Part shown: piece by piece, positions 16,791 through 24,712 of the stretch
Position numbering within the stretch: position 1 is the stretch's first letter
How the letters are laid out: each line of letters opens with the position of its first letter
Source: Rubellimicrobium sp. CFH 75288
Lineage (GTDB): Bacteria; Pseudomonadota; Alphaproteobacteria; Rhodobacterales; Rhodobacteraceae
Assembly (NCBI RefSeq): GCF_009904055.1
Contig: NZ_WYDP01000001.1
Coordinates: 496,001 to 560,000 of the forward strand
Reading direction: 5' to 3'
DNA: 64,000 nucleotides
Notes under the pieces: generated by a model
What the model was told of the DNA's origin: nothing
The model's input: only the letters and a program-made list of their open reading frames with translations
Databases searched by the model: none
Position numbers and translations under genes: made by a program

Positions 16791-17698
16791 GGGACGAAGG
16801 CATAGCCCTCCTCCGCCGCCTCGATGCGGCCGATCCCGCCTTCGGGGAAGTGGAAGGCGATGACCGGCTGCCCCCGCGCGGCGAGATCGGCGAGCAGCGC
16901 CGTCCGGCTCGCCGCCGCGAGAGCCGGGTCCTGGTCCGAGGCCAGTTCCCAATGCGGCCGGGCCAGCGCGATTGAGGCGTTGGGGATGGCATCGCCCACG
17001 ACCGTCAGCGCATCGTCCCCCTCGCCGAGACGAAAGGCCATGTGACCCGGGGTGTGGCCGGGCGTGGCCTGCGCGACGAGCCCCGTCAGCAGGCTGTCTC
17101 CATCCTCGAAGGTCTCCACCAGGTCGCCCAGAACCCCCAGCCGTCGGGCAGCGCCAGCCACGAAGAACTGCCGGTCGGGACCGATGCTGTCGGCGGTCGC
17201 GGGATCGAGCCAGTAGTCGCGTTCGACCCGGCCCATCAGGTGACGGGCATTGGCGAACAGCGGCTCGTCGAACTCGTCGAGGACGCCCCAGAGATGGTCG
17301 GGATGTCCATGGGTGAAGACCACATGGGTGATCGCGCCGGGATCGATTCCCGCCGCCCCGAGCGCATCCAGCAGATGCCCCGTGCTGGGCATGAAGTCGG
17401 GTCCAGCGCCCGTGTCGAACAGCACCGTCCGGTCCTCCGATTGCCAGAGCGCGACGTTGCAGGGCACCCGCAGCTCCGGCCCGCTCACCCCGGCGGCGGC
17501 GAGCAGCGCGCGCGCCTCCTCCTCGGGCAGGCCGCCCAGGACGAAGCTTTCGGGCAGAACAAGGGCGCCGTCGCTCAGGCTGAGCAGCCGCCCGCCGGCC
17601 AGTGCAACTTCCGTGGCGGCCCAGACCCGACGGACGGAGCCCGAGCAGGCCAGTGCGCCGATGGCGGAGCCGAGCAGACGGCGGCGGGTGATCACCAT
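16781..17698 (-). CDS. soxH: MBL-fold metallo-hydrolase, SoxH-like
   Basis: 305-residue exported metallo-beta-lactamase-fold protein. Tat-type signal at the start (ITRRRLLGSAIGALACSGS), metal motif FTHGHPDH, then ATPGHTPGH and VVGDAI. SoxH proteins with this architecture end several alphaproteobacterial sox clusters, where they are dispensable for thiosulfate growth and may act on other thiols. Here the gene is on the opposite strand, convergent with the sox operon. The Sox assignment rests on context and fold; it could be another quorum-lactonase-like or thioesterase-type MBL protein. Confidence 0.65.
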   Translation of the reverse strand: MVITRRRLLGSAIGALACSGSVRRVWAATEVALAGGRLLSLSDGALVLPESFVLGGLPEEEARALLAAAGVSGPELRVPCNVALWQSEDRTVLFDTGAGPDFMPSTGHLLDALGAAGIDPGAITHVVFTHGHPDHLWGVLDEFDEPLFANARHLMGRVERDYWLDPATADSIGPDRQFFVAGAARRLGVLGDLVETFEDGDSLLTGLVAQATPGHTPGHMAFRLGEGDDALTVVGDAIPNASIALARPHWELASDQDPALAAASRTALLADLAARGQPVIAFHFPEGGIGRIEAAEEGYAFVPAP

Positions 17699-18000
17699 GT
17701 CGATCCCTTTCCTTGACGGGGATGATCGTAGGTCGTGAGCGGTGCCTTGTCACCGTCGTGGACGTCCTGTCCGGCATCCGGCCACTCTCCGCCCACCGGC
17801 GGTTTCCGCCTCGCATGCCCTTCCGGTCCGGATCCGTTCATCTCGCGGGGCGCTGGGGCTGGTCGGCGGCACGTTCGACCCGCATCCTCGTGCCGCAGGG
17901 CTGTGGATCATTCGCTTCGCGGCCGGGTGAGGGTCGTCTCGACGCCTCGCCGGACGGTCACGGCTGGGCCGCCGCCCCGAGGAAGGGCCTCAGCCGTCAA

Positions 18001-18018
18001 TTCCCGCAGGAGCGGGAA
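18001..18018. repeat. Perfect 7-bp hairpin in intergenic DNA
   Basis: TTCCCGC (18001-18007), loop AGGA, GCGGGAA (18012-18018). It could be a terminator or the remnant of a transcribed element; no T-run follows on the plus strand and only TT on the minus strand. Function unknown. Confidence 0.35.
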
Positions 18019-18315
18019 GAGTCGCCCTGACGACAGACGCCATCGCCTCGTGAGCAACGCAGCACGGGAAGGCGAAGCAGCCCCGGGCCGCCGTTCCGGA
18101 ACCCAGCCCTGCCGCGACCTCATAAACCCCTGTCGGGCCTTCGGGCAGGCGTGGGATCCCCGTCATTCGCTGGGATGCGTTCGTCGGGGCAGAAGCTCTG
18201 TATTGGTGCACAGGTTGCGGGACCCGCGACCCCATCCGCCAAGGGCTGCGCCTGCAAGGCGTCTCGATCGCGAGTCCGCCTCCGCCGCGGCCGGGCAGGA
18301 CCCACAAGAAAGACA

Positions 18316-18364
18316 TTGACGCGCGGCGCCCTTTTAGTCTCACTGTAATTTTAGCTGCACTAAA
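18316..18364 (+). promoter_or_regulatory. Promoter region with tandem 17-bp operator-like repeats
   Basis: TTGACG (18316-18321) resembles a -35 box. Downstream, two copies of TTTTAG-N3-CACT begin at 18332 and 18349, exactly 17 bp apart. TTTAGT (18333-18338) and ACTAAA (18359-18364) also form an inverted repeat. The A+T-rich block contrasts with the surroundings and ends 7 bp before the regulator start, so autoregulation by the XRE-cupin protein is likely. The -10 is not clear. Confidence 0.5.
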
Positions 18365-18371
18365 GGCTCTC

Positions 18372-19028
18372 ATGCTGCTGTCCACCGCTCAGGCTCAATC
18401 CCACGAACACGAACCCGCGCTTGATCCGCAGACCTTCCTCGGATTGCGGATGCGCGAACGGCGCAAGGCACTCGGACTGACGCTCCAGACCGTCGCGGAG
18501 GAGGCCGGACTGACAGCGGGTTTCATCAGCCAGGTCGAACGTGGCCTGACGGCACCCTCGCTCTCCTCTCTCACCGCGATCAGCCGGGTTCTCGGGCTCG
18601 ATCCTGGTGCCTTCCTTGTTCAGCCGTCAGATCCCGGCCCGATGACCCGGGCTGGCCATCGTCCGGTCTACGGCTTCGATACCTCCCAGATCGGATACGA
18701 GCGCCTCTCGACCACCTTCCCCGGCAACGTGCTGCGCGCCGTGCTCATCCACGAGGCGCCTGGTCACCGGACCGAGCCGATCCGGCACGAAGGCGAGGAA
18801 CTCTTCTTCATCCTGTCCGGTGCCCTGACGGTCGAAATCGAGGGGCAGCGCCACGTTCTGAATGCCGGTGACTCGATCCACTTCGCGTCAACCCGCGTCC
18901 ATTCGAGCTGGAACCATACCGATCAGGTCACAACGCTTCTGCATACCTGCACGATGGACGTCTTCGGCGACGCCCGACGCGCCGCCCACCACCCCGGCGG
19001 GGTTGCCGCCGCACAAACGAGCGACTGA
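18372..19028 (+). CDS. XRE-family regulator with cupin sensor domain
   Basis: 218 residues: an N-terminal helix-turn-helix (about 25-82, GLTLQTVAEEAGLTAGFISQ) and a C-terminal cupin barrel (about 130-200, with HEGEELFFILSG and AGDSIHFAS) that probably binds the small-molecule inducer. Such regulators usually control an adjacent amino-acid or amine catabolic operon and their own gene. The ABC transporter operon begins 20 bp downstream on the same strand. The repeats immediately upstream are the likely binding site. Confidence 0.85.
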   Translation: MLLSTAQAQSHEHEPALDPQTFLGLRMRERRKALGLTLQTVAEEAGLTAGFISQVERGLTAPSLSSLTAISRVLGLDPGAFLVQPSDPGPMTRAGHRPVYGFDTSQIGYERLSTTFPGNVLRAVLIHEAPGHRTEPIRHEGEELFFILSGALTVEIEGQRHVLNAGDSIHFASTRVHSSWNHTDQVTTLLHTCTMDVFGDARRAAHHPGGVAAAQTSD

Positions 19029-19048
19029 CAAGAAACAGGGAGACTGCG

Positions 19049-20641
19049 ATGAAGACCTATCTCAGGATCGCTGCATCCGCACTCGCGATGACGGCGATGG
19101 TTGCTGCGGCCGCTCCGAGCTGGGCCGAGGGCGTCCTTCGACTCGACGAGGTGCCGGTCGGCGAACTCGACCCGGCGAAGGCATCGGACTATGCTGACTC
19201 GCTCCTGATGTTCAACGTCTATGACACGCTGGTGCTGCCCGCGCAGGGAGCGCCCGGTCATGTGCCGCATCTGGCCATGGACTGGGTGGTGGACGGCACC
19301 ACCGTGACCCTGACCCTGCGCGATGATGTTGCGTTTCATTCGGGCAACCGGATGACGGCCGAGGACGTGGTCTTCTCGGTCGAGCGCATGCAGGCCCTCG
19401 GGGAGGGTCTGTCGTTCCTGTTCACTGTCGTCGAGAGCGTCGAAGCCGTGGATGACACGACGGTGCGCTTCACTCTCTCGGAACCCTACGCCCCCTTCAT
19501 CGCGTCGCTCGTGCGACTGCCCATCGTCGACAAGGAGACGGTGATGGCCAATCTCGGCCCGGGCAACGACGAGATGGGCGACTGGGGACAAGCCTTCCTT
19601 TCGGCCAACTCGGCCGGGACGGGGGCCTATGTCGTTCGCAGCCACAACCCGCAGGAAGAGACGGTCCTTGTCCGCAACGACAACTACTTCCTGCCCGTCG
19701 ATCCCGGCGCGCCCTCCGAAGTCCGGCTGCGCTACGGTCTGGAACCGGCTACCATCCGGGCGCTCATGGCGAGTGGCGAGCACGACATCACGTCGCAGTG
19801 GCTCCCGCCCGAAGTCATGTCGGCCCTGGCGGGCGACGGCGCCCAGTTCTTCAGCGAGAGCGGCACCGGCGGGTTCTATATCAAGCTGAACACGACCAAG
19901 CCGCCGCTCGACGACGTGCACTGCCGCCGTGCCCTTGCCGCAGCCTTCGATTACGAGACCGCCATCGCGATCACCCGGATCGCCGAAGGCGTTGCCGGCG
20001 GCTTGCCTGCGACCGGCGCGATCCCCGTCGGCATGTTCGGCGCCAATCCCGCCGACGAGCCTCTCGTCCGCGACATGGAGGCAGCCCGCGCTCATCTCGA
20101 GGCCTGCGCCTACAATCCTTCCGAGCACACGCTGGAAGTGAGCTGGATTGCGGAAGTCCCCATCGAGGAACGCTTCGCCCTCCTGATGCAGGCGAACTTC
20201 TCGGAACTCGGCTTCAACACCGAAATCGTGCGGGTGCCGTGGGTCCTCTTCACCGAGCGGGTGACGAATCCCGAATCCACTCCCCACATCAGCCAGGTCT
20301 TTGTCACGGCCGTGACGGGCGATCCCGACACGCTGCTCTTTCCCATGTATCACTCCTCGGCCGCCGGCACATGGCAGTCGCCCGAATATCTCGACGACGC
20401 CGAGGTGGACCGGCTGCTTGAGGAGGGCCGGAGCGCAGACTCCGACGACGCCCGCGAGGCGGCCTATTCGGCCCTGAACGCGCGGCTGATGGACCTGGCG
20501 CCGACCATCTACGCCTTCGACCGCAACTCGGTCTTCGCAGCCAGTCCGCGCGTCTCGGCTCCGGCCCTGACCGATCCGGCGGCCGCCTTCGGGGTTGATG
20601 GCATGGGCTTCAGCTTCCGCCTCATGACGCTCGACGACTGA
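19049..20641 (+). CDS. Peptide-type ABC transporter substrate-binding protein (family 5), left arm
   Basis: 530-residue periplasmic binding protein of the Dpp/Opp family. Signal peptide about 1-26 (ASALAMTAMVAAAAPSWA). SBP family 5 features include FHSGNRMTAEDVVFSVER and CRRALAAAFDYETAI. Its mature start (ELDPAKASDYAD) and C-terminal half (YHSSAAGTWQSPE) clearly resemble the binding protein at 37985-39541, so the two importers are paralogues that may bind related ligands. It heads a five-gene importer. The ligand could be a short peptide, an opine or a cyclic amide; the neighbours favour the last. Confidence 0.88.
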   Translation: MKTYLRIAASALAMTAMVAAAAPSWAEGVLRLDEVPVGELDPAKASDYADSLLMFNVYDTLVLPAQGAPGHVPHLAMDWVVDGTTVTLTLRDDVAFHSGNRMTAEDVVFSVERMQALGEGLSFLFTVVESVEAVDDTTVRFTLSEPYAPFIASLVRLPIVDKETVMANLGPGNDEMGDWGQAFLSANSAGTGAYVVRSHNPQEETVLVRNDNYFLPVDPGAPSEVRLRYGLEPATIRALMASGEHDITSQWLPPEVMSALAGDGAQFFSESGTGGFYIKLNTTKPPLDDVHCRRALAAAFDYETAIAITRIAEGVAGGLPATGAIPVGMFGANPADEPLVRDMEAARAHLEACAYNPSEHTLEVSWIAEVPIEERFALLMQANFSELGFNTEIVRVPWVLFTERVTNPESTPHISQVFVTAVTGDPDTLLFPMYHSSAAGTWQSPEYLDDAEVDRLLEEGRSADSDDAREAAYSALNARLMDLAPTIYAFDRNSVFAASPRVSAPALTDPAAAFGVDGMGFSFRLMTLDD

Positions 20642-20699
20642 CGCCCCCCGCCGCCGGGGACGTGGTGACACTCCCCGGCCGTTTCCCTCGCGGCCTTCC

Positions 20700-21731
20700 A
20701 TGATCCCCGTCCTGCGCCTCGCAGCCAAGCGGATCGGCACCTCCCTTCTTGTCCTCTTCGGGGTGTCTGTCCTCATCTTCTGCATCGCCCGGGTCATTCC
20801 CGGCGATCCCGCCCGCGTGGCGCTCGGGCCCAACGCCACGGCCGAGCAGGTGGCAAACCTGCGTGCCCAGCTGCGCCTCGACGAACCCCTTGTTGCGCAA
20901 TACGGCCACTTCCTGGCCGATCTCGCCCGTGGCGATCTCGGGAGGTCGCTCTACACCAATCGTCCCGTCACCACGGACATCGCCGAATTCCTTCCCGCAA
21001 CGCTGGAACTCATCCTGGTCGCCGGGATCATGATGATTGCCTTCGGCCTGCCGCTGGGGATTCTCGCAGCCCGCTTCCGCGGCCGCTGGCCCGATCATCT
21101 GATCCGCGTCCTCTCGCTACTCGGTGTCTCGGCCCCGTCCTTCGTCTGGGCCGTGGGCCTGATGCTCGTCTTCTCCTATTATCTCGGCTGGTTCCCCATC
21201 GCCGGCCGGATCGCCAGCCAGTTCGAGATCGGCCGCGTCACGGGCTTCCTGCTGATCGACACGCTCCTCGCCGGCAACGGTGCCGCCTTTCGGAGCGCGG
21301 CAGCGCACCTCGTCCTTCCTGCCTTTGCGCTTGCCCTCTCGGGCATCGGACAGGCCGCGCGCCTGACGCGCGCCAACATGATCGAGACCTATGAAACCCC
21401 CTACATCGAGATGGCCCGCGCCTACGGCTTTCCCGAACGGCGCGTCGCGAACCGCTACGCTTTCCGGCCCTCCCTCATCCCGTCCCTGACGATCATCGGT
21501 CTCGATCTGGCGGCCCTGCTCGGTAACGCCTTTCTCGTGGAGGCGGTCTTCGGCTGGCCAGGTCTGTCGCGCTACGGCGTGCAGGTCATCCTGCGCAAGG
21601 ATCTCAACGCTATCGTCGGCACGGTCCTCATCATCTCGGCCATGTTCATCCTCGTGAACATCATCGTGGATGTCCTCACCGTTCTGCTGAACCCGCGCAT
21701 CCGCCATGCCCAGAGGGGAGCCACGCCATGA
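20700..21731 (+). CDS. ABC transporter permease, DppB-type
   Basis: 343-residue inner-membrane permease with six helices. The N-terminal ARVIPGDPARVALG motif and the cytoplasmic EAA loop (YIEMARAYGFPERRVANRYA) are typical of the first permease of dipeptide-type importers. It overlaps the next permease gene by 4 bp (ATGA). Confidence 0.9.
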   Translation: MIPVLRLAAKRIGTSLLVLFGVSVLIFCIARVIPGDPARVALGPNATAEQVANLRAQLRLDEPLVAQYGHFLADLARGDLGRSLYTNRPVTTDIAEFLPATLELILVAGIMMIAFGLPLGILAARFRGRWPDHLIRVLSLLGVSAPSFVWAVGLMLVFSYYLGWFPIAGRIASQFEIGRVTGFLLIDTLLAGNGAAFRSAAAHLVLPAFALALSGIGQAARLTRANMIETYETPYIEMARAYGFPERRVANRYAFRPSLIPSLTIIGLDLAALLGNAFLVEAVFGWPGLSRYGVQVILRKDLNAIVGTVLIISAMFILVNIIVDVLTVLLNPRIRHAQRGATP

Positions 21732-22561
21732 GGCGCACGGCACGGATCCTTGCCGCCAACCCGCTTTCGCTGCTCGGCGTCCTTCTGGTGAGCCTCGTGA
21801 TCGTGGGGGCGGTCTTCGCGCCTGTCCTGGCCCCCTTCCCCGACCATCGCGGCGCCGTCGTGGACTTCACCAACTTCAACAAGCCCCCCTCGGCCACCCA
21901 TGTCATGGGCACCGACGTGGTCGGCCGCGACCTCTTTACCCGGATCCTCTACGCCTACCGCATCTCGCTCCTGCTCGCCGTGGTCGTGCTCGCGATCGCG
22001 GTGCCGATCGGGGTGACGCTCGGCCTGATGGCGGGCTATCTCGGCGGCTGGTGGGAATATGCGATCATGCGGCTGACGGACGTGTTCCTGTCGATCCCGC
22101 CGCTCGTGCTCGCCATCTCCATCATGGGGGTGCTTGCGCCGACGCTCGTCAACGGCATGATCGCCGTGACGGCGATGTGGTGGCCTTGGTACACCCGGCT
22201 CGTCTACAACATCGCGCGAGGCGAGAAGGTCGAGGGTTACGTCCTCGCTGCGGAGGTGATCGGGGCCTCGCGCATCCATGTCATGTTCCGCGAGATCCTG
22301 CCGAACTGCATCCCCGCGGTCCTGACCAAGATGACGCTCGATGCGGGCTTTGTCATCCTCATCGTGTCCTCGCTGTCCTTTCTGGGTCTGGGCGTGCAGC
22401 CCCCCACCCCGGACCTCGGCTCCATGGTCGCGGAAGGGGCGCGCTACCTCCCCGACAGCTGGTGGCTCGCGGTCTTTCCGGGGCTCGCGATCCTCGTGGC
22501 CGTCTTCGGCTTCAACCTGATCGGAGACGGTCTGCGCGATGTTCTGGGGGCGGACCGGTGA
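21728..22561 (+). CDS. ABC transporter permease, DppC-type
   Basis: 277-residue second permease. HVMGTDVVGRDLFTRILY near residue 60, the EAA loop (VLAAEVIGASRIHVMFREIL) and the SFLGLGVQPPTPDLGSM end are standard for DppC/OppC. It overlaps both neighbours by 4 bp, which indicates tight translational coupling across the importer genes. Confidence 0.9.
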   Translation: MRRTARILAANPLSLLGVLLVSLVIVGAVFAPVLAPFPDHRGAVVDFTNFNKPPSATHVMGTDVVGRDLFTRILYAYRISLLLAVVVLAIAVPIGVTLGLMAGYLGGWWEYAIMRLTDVFLSIPPLVLAISIMGVLAPTLVNGMIAVTAMWWPWYTRLVYNIARGEKVEGYVLAAEVIGASRIHVMFREILPNCIPAVLTKMTLDAGFVILIVSSLSFLGLGVQPPTPDLGSMVAEGARYLPDSWWLAVFPGLAILVAVFGFNLIGDGLRDVLGADR

Positions 22562-23424
22562 ACACGCTCGAGATCCGCGATCTGCGGCTGTCGTTCCGCC
22601 TCCCTGTCGGCACGGTCGAGGTGCTGCATGGCATCTCGCTCCGCATCGCACGAGGCGAGCGCGTGGCACTGGTGGGCGAAAGCGGTTCGGGCAAGTCGGT
22701 CACCGCCCGTATCATCCTCGGCCTGCTTCAGGAGCAGCGGGGCGTCCGCCTCGCGGGTGATATCGTCTTCCAGGGCCGCAATCTCCTGCGCCTCCCTCCC
22801 CGGGAGCGTCGGGCCGTGCGCGGCACCCGGATCAGCATGATCTTCCAGGACCCGACCTCCTCGCTCAATCCGGTCTTCCGCATCGCACCGCAATTCCGCG
22901 AGGTGCTGGCGCGCGCGACGCCCGACCTCTCGGAGAAGGCCGCACGCGCCCGAGCCGCCGAGCTTCTGGACGAGGTCGCCATCCCCGATGCGGCCCGCGT
23001 CCTCGACAGCTATCCGTTCCAGCTGTCGGGCGGCATGAACCAGCGCATAATGATCGCCATGGCTCTGGCCAATCGCCCTGCGCTGCTGCTGGCGGACGAG
23101 CCGGGCACCGCTCTCGACGTCACCATCCAGGCCCAGACGCTCGACCTCATGCGCAAACTCGTGGTCGACCACGGGACCTCGGTCCTCTTCATCAGCCACA
23201 ATCTGGGCGTCGTGCGGGAGTTCGCCGACCGCACCTATGTCATCTATCGCGGTCGTATCGTCGAGGCGGGTCCAACCGAAGCGATCTTCCACGATCCCCG
23301 TCACGCCTATACCCGCGCCCTCATGGCGGCCCAGCCACGGATCACGGGCGGCGGTCTGCCGGACATCCCCGAACGGTCCGACGATTTCCTTGCCCCGCTG
23401 ATCGAGCACGAGGCGGCACCATGA
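22558..23424 (+). CDS. ABC transporter ATP-binding protein, DppD-type
   Basis: 288 residues, GTG start at 22558 overlapping the permease stop. Walker A GESGSGKS at 40-47, Q-loop MIFQDPTSSLNPV, signature LSGGMNQR, Walker B LLLADEP and switch His in FISHNLGVV. LSGGMNQR and the ISHNLGV switch are typical of the DppD/OppD half. It works with the DppF-type ATPase that follows. Confidence 0.9.
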   Translation: MNTLEIRDLRLSFRLPVGTVEVLHGISLRIARGERVALVGESGSGKSVTARIILGLLQEQRGVRLAGDIVFQGRNLLRLPPRERRAVRGTRISMIFQDPTSSLNPVFRIAPQFREVLARATPDLSEKAARARAAELLDEVAIPDAARVLDSYPFQLSGGMNQRIMIAMALANRPALLLADEPGTALDVTIQAQTLDLMRKLVVDHGTSVLFISHNLGVVREFADRTYVIYRGRIVEAGPTEAIFHDPRHAYTRALMAAQPRITGGGLPDIPERSDDFLAPLIEHEAAP

Positions 23425-24224
23425 CGCCGATCCTGTCGCTGCGCCATCTCTGCAAGACGTTCCGCACCGCCGGTCATGAGGTGCAGGCGCTGGTCGATGT
23501 CTCGCTCGACGTTGCCGGCGGCGAATGCCTCGCCATCGTGGGCGAGAGCGGCTCGGGGAAATCGACCCTGGCCAGCCTCGTGCTTGGCCTCTATCCGCCG
23601 ACAACGGGAGAGATCCTGCTGGAAGGTAGAGTCCTGCCTGCCACCCGGACGCTCGTTCACCGCCGGGCGATCCAGCTGGTGCAGCAGAATCCCGCCTCCG
23701 CGCTCAATCCCCGGCGCTCCATCGGGGCCTCGCTGCGCCTGGCGCTCGACGTGCACGGCATCGGGGCCCCCGCCGAGCGGAGGTCCCGGGTCGCGGCCCT
23801 TCTGGCCGATGTGGGACTGTCCGCCGATCTCGCCTCCCGGGCACCCTCCGCGCTCTCGGGTGGTCAGCGTCAGCGTGTCGCCATCGCCCGGGCGCTCGCC
23901 TGCGGCTCGCGCCTTGTGGTACTCGACGAGCCGACCTCCGCGCTGGACGTGCTCGTGCAGGCAGAGGTCTTGCGGCTTCTGGCCAGGCTGCAGGCTGAGC
24001 ATGGCCTGACCTACCTGTTCATCACCCATGACCTTGCCGTGGTGCGGAACATCGCCACCCGCGTCGCCGTGTTCCAGCGCGGCCGCCTGGTGGAACTCGC
24101 TGCCACCGAGGCGCTCTTCACCGACCCGCGTCATCCCTACACCCGGCGGCTCATGGCCGCCGTCCCCGTCATCACCGAAGAGGAGAAGGCTATGCGCGAC
24201 AGGCTCGCCTGGGAGGATGCATGA
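23421..24224 (+). CDS. ABC transporter ATP-binding protein, DppF-type
   Basis: 267 residues. Walker A GESGSGKS, LVQQNPASALNPR Q-loop, signature LSGGQRQR, Walker B LVVLDEPTSALD and FITHDLAVV. It forms the heterodimeric ATPase with the preceding DppD-type protein. It lacks part of the usual C-terminal extension and is shorter than typical DppF (about 320). It overlaps the GAF-protein gene by 4 bp. Confidence 0.9.
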   Translation: MTPILSLRHLCKTFRTAGHEVQALVDVSLDVAGGECLAIVGESGSGKSTLASLVLGLYPPTTGEILLEGRVLPATRTLVHRRAIQLVQQNPASALNPRRSIGASLRLALDVHGIGAPAERRSRVAALLADVGLSADLASRAPSALSGGQRQRVAIARALACGSRLVVLDEPTSALDVLVQAEVLRLLARLQAEHGLTYLFITHDLAVVRNIATRVAVFQRGRLVELAATEALFTDPRHPYTRRLMAAVPVITEEEKAMRDRLAWEDA

Positions 24225-24712
24225 CGGTGCTGACCGCCATAGCCGCCGCCGACGATCAGCCCAGCCGGACATTCGAGGCGCTCGGCCGGCTTGCGCAGGA
24301 CGTGTCGGGCGCCCGTCTCGTGACCCTCATGACCTTCGACGCGGCCACGCGCGAGGCCGGACGCGTCTGGACGTCCGACGACCTCCACTACCCCGTCGCG
24401 GGGACAAAACCGGCCGAGGACACGATCTGGACGCGCACGGTGCTCGACCGGCACGAGACCTTTGTGGCGAACACGATCGACGGCATCCGCAAGGTCTTCC
24501 CGGACCACGACCTCATCGCGTCGCTCGGGTGCGCATCCTGCATGAACCTGCCCTTTGTGGCCATGGGCCGTGTGCTCGGCACCGCCAACATCCTGGATGC
24601 CGAGGGTTACTTCACCCCCGACCGCATCGCGGCCATCGACGCGACCCTGCGCCTGCCCGGCCTTGCGGCCTTCCTGCTCAATGAAACGCTCAAGTCCAAG
24701 GGGACATCCTGA
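24221..24712 (+). CDS. Free-standing GAF-domain protein
   Basis: 163-residue soluble protein consisting of one GAF domain (core segments SGARLVTLMTFD, RVWTSDDLHYP, CASCMNLPFVAMGRVLGTAN). There is no attached kinase, phosphodiesterase or HTH, so it is either a ligand-binding accessory protein or an enzyme-like GAF. Two cysteines lie close together in GCASCMN. It is locked into the operon by overlaps at both ends (4 bp with the ATPase, 1 bp with hyuA), which argues that it is needed stoichiometrically with transport and ring opening. Function not known. Confidence 0.7.
   Translation: MTVLTAIAAADDQPSRTFEALGRLAQDVSGARLVTLMTFDAATREAGRVWTSDDLHYPVAGTKPAEDTIWTRTVLDRHETFVANTIDGIRKVFPDHDLIASLGCASCMNLPFVAMGRVLGTANILDAEGYFTPDRIAAIDATLRLPGLAAFLLNETLKSKGTS

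Larger units (their letters stand above)
17699..18371. other. 673-bp divergent intergenic region between SoxH-like and XRE-cupin genes
   Basis: No convincing gene. Small frames here lack homology features and Shine-Dalgarno signals. It holds a perfect hairpin at 18001-18018 and, at its right end, A+T-rich tandem operator-like repeats before the regulator gene. It marks the junction between the sox locus and the catabolic region that follows. Confidence 0.5.

Noticed and set aside
17742-17930. Short frame with GGTFDPHPRAA, reminiscent of the NadD/CoaD nucleotidyltransferase start
   Set aside because: No HxGH follows, no other family segment, no Shine-Dalgarno; most likely chance.
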